Assembly (NCBI RefSeq): GCF_051014445.1
Contig: NC_135137.1
Span: 12,029,501-12,093,500, forward strand
Origin: Colletes latitarsis
Lineage: Eukaryota > Arthropoda > Insecta > Hymenoptera > Colletidae
Length of the DNA: 64,000 nt
Direction: 5' to 3'
A program made the position numbers and the translations under genes. Numbering within the stretch: position 1 is the stretch's first letter; each line of letters opens with the position of its first letter. Under the pieces are notes generated by a model. The model worked only from the letters and a program-made list of their open reading frames with translations, searched no databases and was not told the origin of the DNA. Positions 12,608-24,690 of this stretch are shown here, in pieces.

Positions 12608-12830
12608 AGATTCTGGGCTTTTTCCGGTTTGGATCACATAGTAATGTGGTACCACACTGAAACAGTCGACTAAACCTGGTCTCGATCAATATTTTAGGGG
12701 ATAACGCATGTTAGGTCTAGGGTAGGTCTGGGATTTGCTCTCATCAGGCTCATACTTTCGCATATTTCTCACACTTGATGGCCAGATTCTGGGCTTTTCC
12801 GGTTTGGATCACGTAGTAATGTGGTACCAC

Positions 12831-15800
12831 ACTAAAACAGTCGACTAAACCTGGTCCCGATCAATATTTTAGGGGATAACGCACGTTAGGTCTAGGTTAG
12901 GTCTGGGATTTGCTCTCATCAGGATCATACTTTCGCATATTTCTCATACTTGATTGCCAGATTCTGGGCTTTTTTTGGTTTGGATCACGTAGCAATGCGG
13001 TACCACATTGAAACAGTCCATTAAACCTGGTTTCGAAGGATATTTTAGAGGATAACGCATGTTAGGTCTAGGCTAGGTCTGGGATTCGCTCTCATCAGGC
13101 TCATACCGTCGCATATTTCTCATACTTGTTGGCCAGATCCTGGGCCTGTTCTGGTATGGATCACGTAGTAATGTGGTACCACACTGAAGCAGTTGCGTAA
13201 ACCAGGTCTCGATCAATATGTTAGAGGATAACGCATGTTAGGTATAGGTTAGGTCTGAGATTTGCTCTTATCAGGCTCATACCTTCGCATGTTTCTCATA
13301 CTTGTTGAACAGATCCTGGGTTTTTTCTTCTTCGGATCACTTAGTAATGTGGTACCACACTGAAACAATCAATTAAACCCGGTTTCGATCAATATTTTAG
13401 AGGATAACACATGTTAGGTCTAGGTTAGGTCTGGGATTTGCACTCATCAGGCTCATACTTTCGCATATTTCTCATACTTGATGGCCAGATTCTGGGCTTT
13501 TTCCGGTTTGGATCACGTAGTAATGTGGTACCACAATGAAACAGTCGCATAAACCAGGTCTCGATCAATATGTTAGAGGATAACGCATGTTAGGTATTGG
13601 TTAGGTCTGGGATTTGCTCTCATCAGGCTCATACTTTCGCATATTTCTCATACTTAATGGCCAGATTCTGGGTTTTTTTTTGGATTGGATCACGTAGTAA
13701 TGTGGTACCACACCGAAACAGTCAATTAAACCCGGTTTGATCAATATTTTAGAGGATAACGCATGTTAGGTCTACGTTTGGTGTGAGATTTGCTCTCATC
13801 AGGCTCATACTTTCGCATATTTCTCATACTTGATGGCCAGATCCTGGGCTTCCACTGGTTTGGATCTCATAGTAATGTGGTACCACAATGACATAGTCAA
13901 TTAAACCTGGTTTCGATCAATATTTTAGAGGTTAACACATGTTAGGTCTAGGTTAGGTCTGGGATTTGCATTCATCAGGATCATACTTTCGCATATTTCT
14001 CATACTTGATGGCCAGATTCTGGGCTTTTTTCCGGTTTGGATCACGTAGTAATGTGGTACCACACTGAAACAGTCGACTAAACCTGGTCTCGATCAATAT
14101 ATCAGAGGATAAGGCATGCTAGGTCTACGTTAGGTGTGGGATTTGCTCTCATCAGGCTCATACATTCGCATACTTCTCATACTTGATGGCCAGATTCTGG
14201 GCTTTTTTCCGGTTTGGATCACGTAGTAATGTGGTACCACACTGAAACAGTCGACTAAACCTGGTCTCGATCAATATTTCAGAGGATGAGGCATGCTAGG
14301 TCTACGTTAGGTGTGGGATTTGCTCTCATCAGGCTCATACTTTCGCATACTTCTCATACTTAATGGCCAGATTCTGGGCTTTTTTGGGCTAAGATCACGT
14401 TGTAATGTGGTACCACACTGAAACAGTCCATTAAACCTGGTTTCGATCAATATTTTAGAGGATAACGCATGTTAGGTCTGGGTTAGGTCTGGGATTTGCT
14501 CTCATCAGGCTCATACTTTCGCATATTTATCAATCTTGTTGGCCAGATCCTGGGCTTCCACTGGTTTGGATCACGTAGTTATGTGGTAGAACACTGAAAC
14601 AATCGACTGAACCTGGTCTCGATCAATATTTTAGGGAATAACGCATGTTTGGTCTAGGTTAGGTCTGAGATTTGCACTCATCAGGCTCATACTTTCGCAT
14701 ATTTATCATACTTGATGGCCAGTTTCTGTGCTTTTTTTGGTTTGGACGACGTAGTAATGCGGTACCACATTGAAACAGTCCATTAAACCTGGTTTCGATC
14801 GATATTTTAGAGGATAACACATGTTAGGTCTAGGTTAGGTCTGGGATTTGCTCTCATCAGGCTCATACTTTCGCATATTTCTCATACTTGATGGCCAGAT
14901 TCTGGGCTTTTTCCGGTTTGGATCACGTAGTAATGTGGTACGACACTGAAACAGTCGACTAAACCTGGTCTCGATCAATATTTCAGAGGATAAGGCATGC
15001 TAGGTCTACGTTAGGTGTGGGATTTGCTCTCATCAGGCTCATACTTTCGCATACTTCTCATACTTGATGGCCAGATTCTGGGCTTTTTCCGGTTTGGATC
15101 ACGTAGTAATGTGGTACCACACTGAAACAGTCGACTAAACCTGGTCTCGATCAATATTTTAGGGGATAACGCATGTTAGGTCTACGTTAGGTCTGGGATT
15201 TGCTCTCATCAGGCTCATACTTTCGCATATTTCTCATACTTGATGGCCAGATTCTGGGCTTTTTTTGGCTTGGATCACGTAGTAATGTGGTACCACACTG
15301 AAACAATCAAACTAAACCTGGTCTCGATCAATATTTTAGGGGATAACGCGTGTTAGGTCTAGGTTAGGTCTGGGATTTGCACTCATCAGGCTCATACTTT
15401 CGCATATTTATCAATCTTGATGGCCAGATTCTGGGCTTTTTTTGACTTGGATCACGTAGCAATGTGGTACCACACTGAAACTGTCTATTAAACCTGGTTT
15501 CGATCAATATCTTAGAGGATATCGCATGTTAGGTCTAGGTTAGGTCTGGGATTTGCACTCATCAGGATCATACTTTCGCATATTTCTCATACTTGTTGGT
15601 CAGATCCTGGGCTTTCGCCGGTATGGGTCACGTAGTAATGTGGTACCACACTGAAACTGTCGACTAAACCTTGTCTCGTACAATATTTCAGAGGATAACG
15701 CATGGTAGGTATAGGTTAGGTCTGGGATATGCTCTCATCAGGAGCATACTTTCGCATATTTATCAATCTTGTTGGCCAGATCCTGGGCTTCCACTGGTTT

Positions 15801-17805
15801 GGATCTCATAGTAATGTGGTACCACACTGAAGCAGTTGCGTAAACCAGGTCTCGATGAATATGTTAGAGGATAACGCATGTTAGGTATAGGTTAGGTCTG
15901 GGATTTGCACTCATCAGTCTCATACTTTCGCATATTTCTCATACTTGTTGGCCAGATCCTGGGCTTTTTCTGGTTTGGATCACGTAGTAATGTGGAACCA
16001 CACTGACACAGTCAATTAAACCTGGTTTCGATCAATATTTTAGAGGATAACACATGTTAGGTCTAGGTTAGGTCTGGGATTTGCTCTCATCAGGCTCATA
16101 CTTTTGCATATTTCTCATACTTGATGGCCAGACTCTGGGCTTTTTCCGGTTTGGATCACATAGTAATGTGGTACCACACTGAAAAAGTCGACTAAACCTG
16201 GTCTCGATCAATATTTTAGGGGATAACGCATGTTAGGTCTAGGGTAGGTCTGGGATTTGCTCTCATCAGGCTCATACTTTCGCATATTTCTCATACTTGA
16301 TGGCCAGATTCTGGGCTTTTTCCGGTTTGGATCACATAGTAATGTGGTACCACACTGAAAAAGTCGACTAAACCTGGTCTCGATCAATATTTTAGGGGAT
16401 AACGCATGTTAGGTCTAGGGTAGGTCTGGGATTTGCTCTCATCAGGCTCATACTTTCGCATATTTCTCATACTTGATGGCCAGATTCTGGGCTTTTTCCG
16501 GTTTGGATCACATAGTAATGTGGTACCACACTGAAAAAGTCGACTAAACCTGGTCTCGATCAATATTTTAGGGGATAACGCATGTTAGGTCTACGTTAGG
16601 TCTGGGATTTGCTCTCATCAGGCTCATACTTTCGCATATTTCTCATACTTGTTGGCCAGATCCTGGGCTTTTTCTGGTTTGGATCACGTAGTAATGTGGT
16701 ACCACACTGACACAGTCAATTAAACCTGGTTTCGATCAATATTTTAGAGGATAACACATGTTAGGTCTAGGTTAGGTCTGGGATTTGCTCTCATCAGGCG
16801 CATACTTTTGCATATTTCTCAATCTTGTTGGACAGATCCTGGGCTGTCACTGGTTTGGATCACATAGTAATGTAGTACCACATTGACACAGTCGATTAAA
16901 CCTGGTCTCGATCAATATTTCAGAGGATAACGCATGGTAGGTATAGGTTAGGTCTGGGATATGCTCTCATCAGGAGCATACTTTCGCATATTTATCAATC
17001 TTGTTGGCCAGATCCTGGGCTTCCACTGGTTTGGATCTCATAGTAATGTGGTACCACACTGAAGCAGTTGCGTAAACCAGGTCTCGATCAATATGTTAGA
17101 GGATAACGCATGTTAGGTATAGGTTGGGTCTGAGATTAGCTCTCATCAGGCTAATACTTTCGCATATTTCTCATACTTGTTGGCCAGATCCTGGTCTTTT
17201 TCTGGTTTGGATCAGGTAGTAATGTGGCACCACACTGAAACAGTCGACTAAACCTGGTTTCGATCAATATCTTAGAGGATATCGCATGTTAAGTCTAGGT
17301 TAGGTCTGAGATTTGCACTCATCAGGCTCATACTTTCGCATATTTCTCATACTTGATGGCCAGATTCTGGGCTTTTTCTGGTTTGGATCACGTAGTAATG
17401 TGGTACCACACTGACACAGTCAATTAAACCTGGTTTCGATCAATATTTTAGAGGATAACACATGTTAGGTCTAGGTTAGGTCTGGGATTTGCTCTCATCA
17501 GGCTCATACTTTTGCATATTTCTCAATCTTGTTGGACAGATCCTGGGCTGTCACTGGTTTGGATCACATAGTAATGTAGTACCACATTGACACAGTCGAT
17601 TAAACCTGGTTTCGATCAATATTTTAGAGGATAACTCATGTTAGGTCTGGTTTAGGTGTAGGATTTACCCTCATAAGGCTCATACTTTCGCATATTTCTC
17701 ATACTTGATGGTCAGATTCTGGGCTTTTTCCGGTTTGGATCACGTAGTAATGTGGTACCACACTGAAACAATCAAACTAAACCTGGTCTCGATCAATATT
17801 TTAGG
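12831..17805. repeat. Domain II: irregular monomers, short-range repeats only
   Basis: Monomers here are more varied and I saw no long block repeated in order. New variants appear that are used later: AGCAGTTGCGTAAACCAGG with CAATATGTTAGAGG, GCATGGTAGGTATAGG with GGGATATGCTC and CAGGAGCATAC, and AATCAAACTAAACC with GATAACGCGTG. The GGAGCATAC marker occurs at 15741, 16973 and 18206, about seven monomers apart each time, so a 7-mer period may precede the 9-mer HOR that follows. Confidence 0.7.
16181..16532. repeat. Two apparently identical adjacent monomers
   Basis: The monomer beginning GAAAAAGTCGACTAAACC at 16181 is followed at 16357 by a unit I read as identical over all 176 bases, and a third begins the same way at 16533 before diverging. 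The tail of the preceding monomer also matches except for GACTCTGGG versus GATTCTGGG. Exact identity between neighbours is rare in this window and points to very recent amplification or conversion at single-monomer scale. Confidence 0.85.
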
Positions 17806-19388
17806 GGATAACGCGTGTTAGGTCTAGGTTAGGTCTGGGATTTGCACTCATCAGGCTCATACTTTCGCATATTTATCAATCTTGATGGCCAGATTCTGGG
17901 CTTTTTTTGACTTGGATCACGTAGCAATGTGGTACCACATTGACACAGTCGATTAAACCTGGTTTCGATCAATATTTTAGAGGATAACTCATGTTAGGTC
18001 TGGTTTAGGTGTAGGATTTACCCTCATAAGGCTCATACTTCCGCATATTTCTCATACTTGATGGCCAGATTCTGGGCATTTTCCGGTTTGGGTCACATAG
18101 TAATGTGGTACCACACTGAAAAAGTCGGCTACACCTGGTCTCGATCAATATTTCAGAGGATAACACATGGTAGGTATAGGTTAGGTCTGGGATATGCTCT
18201 CATCAGGAGCATACTTTCGCATATTTATCAATCTTGTTGGCCAGATCCTGGGCTTCCACTGGTTTGGATCTCATAGTAATGTGGTACCACACTGAAGCAG
18301 TTGCGTAAACCAGGTCTCGATCAATATGTTAGAGGATAACGCATGTTAGGTATAGGTTGGGTCTGAGATTAGCTCTCATCAGGCTAATACTTTCGCATAT
18401 TTCTCATACTTGTTGGCCAGATCCTGGTCTTTTTCTGGTTTGGATCAGGTAGTAATGTGGCACCACACTGAAACAGTCGACTAAACCTGGTCACGATCAA
18501 TATTTTAGAGGATAACCCATGTTAGGTATAGGTTAGGTCTGGGATTTGCTCTCATCAGGCTCATACTTTCGCATATATATCAATCTTGTTGGCCAGATCC
18601 TGGGCTTCCACTGGTTTGGATCACGTAGTAATGTGGTACCACACTGAAACACTCTATTAAACCTGGTTTCGATCAATATCTTAGAGGATATCGCATGTTA
18701 AGTCTAGGTTAGGTCTGAGATTTGCACTCATCAGGCTCATGCTTTCGCATATTTCTCATACTTGATGGCCAGATTCTGGGCTTTTTTGGCTTGGATCACG
18801 TAGCAATGTGGTACCACACTGAAACTGTCTATCAACCCTGGTTTCGATCAATATTTTAGAGGATAACGCATGGTAGGTCTAGGTTAGGTCTGAGATTTGC
18901 TCTCATCAGGCTCATACCTTTGCATGTTTCTCATACTTGTTGAACAGATCCTGGGTTTTTTCTGCTCCGGATCACTTAGTAATGTGGTACCACACTGAAA
19001 CAGTCAATTAAACCCAGTTTCGATCAATATTTTAGAGGATAACACATGTTAGGTCTAGGTTAGGTCTGGGATTTGCACTCATCCGGCTCATACTTTCGCA
19101 TATTTCTCATACTTGATGGCCAGATTCTGGGCTTTTTCCGGTTTGGATCACATAGTAATGTGGTACCACACTGAAACAGTCGACTAAACCTGGTCTCGAT
19201 CAATATTTTAGGGGATAACGCATGTTAGGTCTACGTTAGGTCTGGGATTTGCTCTCATCAGGCTCATACTTTCGCATATTTCTCATACTTGTTGGCCAGA
19301 TCCTGGGCTTTTTCTGGTTTGGATCACGTAGTAATGTGGTACCACACTGACACAGTCAATTAAACCTGGTTTCGATCAATATTTTAGA
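17806..19388. repeat. 9-mer HOR (1583 bp), copy A
   Basis: From 17806 every marker returns 1583 bases (nine monomers) later. Examples are GATAACGCGTG at 17808, the CTTGATGGCC...TTTGACTTGG monomer at 17881, AAAAAGTCGGCTACACC near 18120, GCATGGTAGG, GGATCAGGTAG, GATAACCCATG, CTGCTCCGGATCAC and CTCATCCGGCTC. The left edge is sharp: TTTTAGGGGATAACGCG here faces TTTTAGAGGATAACGCG in copy B, and upstream monomers do not match. A 72-codon frame at 18058-18276 lies within the unit but only reflects the repeat. Confidence 0.9.
17925..17942. other. 18-bp perfect palindrome centred on GGTACC
   Basis: CAATGTGGTACCACATTG reads the same on both strands. It combines the GTAGCAATG variant on the left with the CACATTGACAC variant on the right. 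It is copied at 19508-19525 in the next HOR copy. The common form in this array is the 12-bp palindrome TGTGGTACCACA, and monomers with ...CCACATTG reach 16 bp (AATGTGGTACCACATT). Such palindromes can be dimeric protein sites or form hairpins. No function is shown here. Confidence 0.9.
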
Positions 19389-20971
19389 GGATAACGCGTG
19401 TTAGGTCTAGGTTAGGTCTGGGATTTGCACTCATCAGGCTCATACTTTCGCATATTTATCAATCTTGATGGCCAGATTCTGGGCTTTTTTTGACTTGGAT
19501 CACGTAGCAATGTGGTACCACATTGACACAGTCGATTAAACCTGGTTTCGATCAATATTTTAGAGGATAACTCATGTTAGGTCTGGTTTAGGTGTAGGAT
19601 TTACCCTCATAAGGCTCATACTTCCGCATATTTCTCATACTTGATGGCCAGATTCTGGGCATTTTCCGGTTTGGGTCACATAGTAATGTGGTACCACACT
19701 GAAAAAGTCGGCTACACCTGGTCTCGATCAATATTTCAGAGGATAACACATGGTAGGTATAGGTTAGGTCTGGGATATGCTCTCATCAGGAGCATACTTT
19801 CGCATATTTATCAATCTTGTTGGCCAGATCCTGGGCTTCCACTGGTTTGGATCTCATAGTAATGTGGTACCACACTGAAGCAGTTGCGTAAACCAGGTCT
19901 CGATCAATATGTTAGAGGATAACGCATGTTAGGTATAGGTTGGGTCTGAGATTAGCTCTCATCAGGCTAATACTTTCGCATATTTCTCATACTTGTTGGC
20001 CAGATCCTGGTCTTTTTCTGGTTTGGATCAGGTAGTAATGTGGCACCACACTGAAACAGTCGACTAAACCTGGTCACGATCAATATTTTAGAGGATAACC
20101 CATGTTAGGTATAGGTTAGGTCTGGGATTTGCTCTCATCAGGCTCATACTTTCGCATATATATCAATCTTGTTGGCCAGATCCTGGGCTTCCACTGGTTT
20201 GGATCACGTAGTAATGTGGTACCACACTGAAACACTCTATTAAACCTGGTTTCGATCAATATCTTAGAGGATATCGCATGTTAAGTCTAGGTTAGGTCTG
20301 AGATTTGCACTCATCAGGCTCATGCTTTCGCATATTTCTCATACTTGATGGCCAGATTCTGGGCTTTTTTGGCTTGGATCACGTAGCAATGTGGTACCAC
20401 ACTGAAACTGTCTATCAACCCTGGTTTCGATCAATATTTTAGAGGATAACGCATGGTAGGTCTAGGTTAGGTCTGAGATTTGCTCTCATCAGGCTCATAC
20501 CTTTGCATGTTTCTCATACTTGTTGAACAGATCCTGGGTTTTTTCTGCTCCGGATCACTTAGTAATGTGGTACCACACTGAAACAGTCAATTAAACCCAG
20601 TTTCGATCAATATTTTAGAGGATAACACATGTTAGGTCTAGGTTAGGTCTGGGATTTGCACTCATCCGGCTCATACTTTCGCATATTTCTCATACTTGAT
20701 GGCCAGATTCTGGGCTTTTTCCGGTTTGGATCACATAGTAATGTGGTACCACACTGAAACAGTCGACTAAACCTGGTCTCGATCAATATTTTAGGGGATA
20801 ACGCATGTTAGGTCTACGTTAGGTCTGGGATTTGCTCTCATCAGGCTCATACTTTCGCATATTTCTCATACTTGTTGGCCAGATCCTGGGCTTTTTCTGG
20901 TTTGGATCACGTAGTAATGTGGTACCACACTGACACAGTCAATTAAACCTGGTTTCGATCAATATTTTAGA
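19389..20971. repeat. 9-mer HOR (1583 bp), copy B
   Basis: This copy repeats copy A almost exactly. A and B share CGGTTTGGGTCACATAG, GATAACACATGGTAGG and, as first monomer, the GATAACGCGTG...TTTGACTTGG...GTAGCAATG type. Copies C and D differ at the first monomer, and C and D share GGTTTGGATCACATAG, so A and B are sister copies. Confidence 0.9.
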
Positions 20972-22554
20972 GGATAACACATGTTAGGGCTAGGTTAGGT
21001 CTGGGATTTGTTCTCATCAGGCTCATACTTTTGCATATTTCTCAATCTTGTTGGACAGATCCTGGGCTGTCACTGGTTTGGATCACATAGTAATGTAGTA
21101 CCACATTGACACAGTCGATTAAACCTGGTTTCGATCAATATTTTAGAGGATAACTCATGTTAGGTCTGGTTTAGGTGTAGGATTTACCCTCATAAGGCTC
21201 ATACTTCCGCATATTTCTCATACTTGATGGCCAGATTCTGGGCATTTTCCGGTTTGGATCACATAGTAATGTGGTACCACACTGAAAAAGTCGGCTACAC
21301 CTGGTCTCGATCAATATTTCAGAGGATAACGCATGGTAGGTATAGGTTAGGTCTGGGATATGCTCTCATCAGGAGCATACTTTCGCATATTTCTCAATCT
21401 TGTTGGCCAGATCCTGGGCTTCCACTGGTTTGGATCTCATAGTAATGTGGTACCACACTGAAGCAGTTGCGTAAACCAGGTCTCGATCAATATGTTAGAG
21501 GATAACGCATGTTAGGTATAGGTTGGGTCTGAGATTAGCTCTCATCAGGCTAATACTTTCGCATATTTCTCATACTTGTTGGCCAGATCCTGGTCTTTTT
21601 CTGGTTTGGATCAGGTAGTAATGTGGCACCACACTGAAACAGTCGACTAAACCTGGTCACGATCAATATTTTAGAGGATAACCCATGTTAGGTATAGGTT
21701 AGGTCTGGGATTTGCTCTCATCAGGCTCATACTTTCGCATATATATCAATCTTGTTGGCCAGATCCTGGGCTTCCACTGGTTTGGATCACGTAGTAATGT
21801 GGTACCACACTGAAACACTCTATTAAACCTGGTTTCGATCAATATCTTAGAGGATATCGCATGTTAAGTCTAGGTTAGGTCTGAGATTTGCACTCATCAG
21901 GCTCATGCTTTCGCATATTTCTCATACTTGATGGCCAGATTCTGGGCTTTTTTGGCTTGGATCACGTAGCAATGTGGTACCACACTGAAACTGTCTATCA
22001 ACCCTGGTTTCGATCAATATTTTAGAGGATAACGCATGGTAGGTCTAGGTTAGGTCTGAGATTTGCTCTCATCAGGCTCATACCTTTGCATGTTTCTCAT
22101 ACTTGTTGAACAGATCCTGGGTTTTTTCTGCTCCGGATCACTTAGTAATGTGGTACCACACTGAAACAGTCAATTAAACCCAGTTTCGATCAATATTTTA
22201 GAGGATAACACATGTTAGGTCTAGGTTAGGTCTGGGATTTGCACTCATCCGGCTCATACTTTCGCATATTTCTCATACTTGATGGCCAGATTCTGGGCTT
22301 TTTCCGGTTTGGATCACATAGTAATGTGGTACCACACTGAAACAGTCGACTAAACCTGGTCTCGATCAATATTTTAGGGGATAACGCATGTTAGGTCTAC
22401 GTTAGGTCTGGGATTTGCTCTCATCAGGCTCATACTTTCGCATATTTCTCATACTTGTTGGCCAGATCCTGGGCTTTTTCTGGTTTGGATCACGTAGTAA
22501 TGTGGTACCACACTGACACAGTCAATTAAACCTGGTTTCGATCAATATTTTAGA
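20972..22554. repeat. 9-mer HOR (1583 bp), copy C
   Basis: Eight of nine monomers match copies A and B. The first monomer is a different type (GATAACACATG, GTTCTCATCAGG, TTGGACAG, GGGCTGTCACTGG, TAGTAATGTAGTACC), resembling the monomer at about 17430-17590. Small differences from A/B include GGTTTGGATCACATAG, GATAACGCATGGTAGG and TTTCTCAATC. The 1583-base spacing is kept, so one monomer was exchanged for another without a change of length. Confidence 0.88.
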
Positions 22555-22901
22555 GGATAACACATGTTAGGTCTAGGTTAGGTCTGGGATTTGTTCTCAT
22601 CAGGCTCATACTTTTGCATATTTCTCAATCTTGTTGGACAGATCCTGGGCTGTCACTGGTTTGGATCACATAGTAATGTAGTACCACATTGACACAGTCG
22701 ATTAAACCTGGTTTCGATCAATATTTTAGAGGATAACTCATGTTAGGTCTGGTTTAGGTGTAGGATTTACCCTCATAAGGCTCATACTTCCGCATATTTC
22801 TCATACTTGATGGCCAGATTCTGGGCATTTTCCGGTTTGGATCACATAGTAATGTGGTACCACACTGAAAAAGTCGGCTACACCTGGTCTCGATCAATAT
22901 T
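22555..22901. repeat. 9-mer HOR, partial copy D
   Basis: The first two monomers of the unit are repeated in the copy C form. The match ends at TCGATCAATATTTCAG, where GGGATAACGCATGTTAGG follows instead of AGGATAACGCATGGTAGG. The HOR therefore stops inside the 5' third of a monomer. Confidence 0.85.
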
Positions 22902-23569
22902 TCAGGGGATAACGCATGTTAGGTTAGGGTAGGTCTGGGATTTGCTCTCATCAGGCTCATACTTTCGCATGTTTCTCATACTTGATGGCCAGATTCTGGG
23001 CTTTTTTTGGCTTGGATCACGTAGTAATGTGGTACCACACTGAAACAATCAAACTAAACCTGGTCTCGATGAATATTTTAGGGGATAACGCGTGTTAGGT
23101 CTAGGTTAGGTCTGGGATTTGCACTCATCAGGCTCATACTTTCGCATATTTATCAATCTTGATGGCCAGATTCTGGGCTTTTTTTGGCTTGGAACACGTA
23201 GCAATGTGGTACCACACTAAAACTGTCTATTAAACCTGGTTTCGATCAATATCTTAGAGGATATCGCATGTTAGGTCTAGGTTAGGTCTGGGATTTGCAC
23301 TCATCAGGATCATACTTTCGCATATTTCTCATACTTGTTGGTCAGATTCTGGGCTTTTTTTGGCTTAGATCACGTAGTAATGTGGTACCACACTGAAACA
23401 GTCGACTAAACCTGGTCTCGATCAATATTTTAGGGGATAACGCATGTTTGGTCTAGGTTAGGTCTGAGATTTGCACTCATCAGGCTCATACTTTCGCATA
23501 TTTATCATACTTGCTGAACAGTTCCTGCGTTTTTTCTGCTTTGGATCACTTAGTAATGTGGTACCACAC

Positions 23570-24690
23570 TGAAACAGTCAATTAAACCTAGTCTGGGTCA
23601 ACATTTCAAAGGATATCGCATGTTAAGTATGGGTCAGGTCTAGGATTTGCCCTCAATAGGCTCATACTTTCGCATATTTCTCATACTTGATGGCCAGATT
23701 CTGGGCTTTTTCCGGCATGTGTCACGTGGTAATGTGGTACCACACTGAAACAGTCAATTAAGCCTAGACTGGTTCAACGATTCAAAGGATAACGCATGTT
23801 AGGTCTAGGTTAGGTCTGGGATTCGCTCTCATCAGGCTCATACCGTCGCATATTTCTCATACTTGTTGGTCAGATCCTGGGCTTTCGCCGGTATGGGTCA
23901 CGTAGTAATGTGGTACCACACTGAAACAGTCGACTAAACCTGGTCACGATCAATATTTTTGAGGATAACGCATGTTAGGTATAGGTTAGGTCTGGGATTT
24001 ACTCTCATCAGGCTCATACTATCGCATATTTATTAATCTTGTTGGCCAGATCCTGGGCTTTCACTGGTTTGGATCACATAGTAATGTGGTACCACATTGA
24101 CACAGTCAATTAAACCTGGTTTCGATCAATATTTTAGAGGATAACAAATGTTAGGTCTAGGTTAGGTCTGGGATTAGCACTCATCAGGATCATACTCTCG
24201 CATGTTTCTCATACTTGATGGCCAGATTCTGGGCTTTCGCCGGTATGGGTCACGTAGTAATGTGGTACCACACTGAAACAGTTGACTAAACCTGGTCTCG
24301 ATCAATATTTCAGAGGATAACGCATATTATGTCTAGGTTAGGCCTGGGATTTGCCCTGATCAGACTCATACTTTCGCATGCTTCTCATACTTGCTGAACA
24401 GATCCTGCGTTTTCTCTGCTTTGGATCACTTAGTAATGTGGTACCACACTGAAACAGTCAATTAAACCTAGTCTGGGTCAACATTTCAAAGGATATCGCA
24501 TGTTAAGTATGGGTCAGGTCTAGGATTTGCCCTCAATAGGCCCATACTTTCGCATATTTCTCATACTTGATGGCCAGATTCTGGGCTTTTTCCGGCATGG
24601 GTCACGTGGTAATGTGGTACCACACTGAAACAGTCAATTAAGCCTAGACTGGTTCAACGATTCAAAGGATAACGCATGTTAGGTCTAGGT
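23570..24690. repeat. ~1.1-kb block, copy 1 (pairs with 33951-35071)
   Basis: About 6.4 monomers, including both divergent types, recur 10381 bases (59 monomers) downstream. Diagnostic shared changes are GTATGGGTCAGGTCTAGG, CAATAGGCCCATACTTTCG, GCCTAGACTGGTTCAACG, GGCTTTCGCCGGTATGGG, ATCAATATTTTTGAGG and CCTGCGTTTTCTCTGC. Between the copies lies the 12-mer HOR, so the pair may mark the flanks of an amplified segment. Confidence 0.82.
23721..23728. other. GTCACGTG in B-type monomers (example)
   Basis: In B-type monomers the usual GATCACGTAG is GGTCACGTGG or TGTCACGTGG, creating CACGTG next to the GGTACC palindrome. GTCACGTG fits the published pattern for the yeast centromere element CDEI (RTCACRTG) and the general E-box. 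The rest of a yeast point centromere is absent, so only the motif match can be claimed. It recurs in B units throughout 23.7-64 kb. Confidence 0.6.

Larger units (their letters stand above)
1..12830. repeat. Domain I: mosaic of recurring multi-monomer blocks
   Basis: A limited set of monomer types recurs in shared order at several distances, without one dominant period. Markers include GCTTGGATCAC after a run of T, CTTCGAGGATAACG, GGATAACTCATG with GGTTTAGGTGTAGG, GGATAAGGCATGCTAGG, CATAGATTCGC and TCGATCGATTTTTTAG. Several blocks are repeated 29, 30, 31-32 and 59 monomers apart and are listed separately. The B-type monomers seen after about 23.5 kb (TTCAAAGGATATCGC, CCGGCATGGGTCACGTGG) were not found here. 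The pattern suggests successive overlapping segmental duplications followed by point mutation. Confidence 0.8.

Noticed and set aside
18058..22000. A 72-codon open frame repeated at 18058, 19641 and 21224 that could be a conserved small protein
   Set aside because: The spacing is exactly the 1583-bp HOR period, the frame spans one and a quarter satellite monomers, and the third copy differs only by HOR point changes. The 176-bp monomer is not a multiple of 3, so the peptide does not form a protein repeat. No coding signal was seen.
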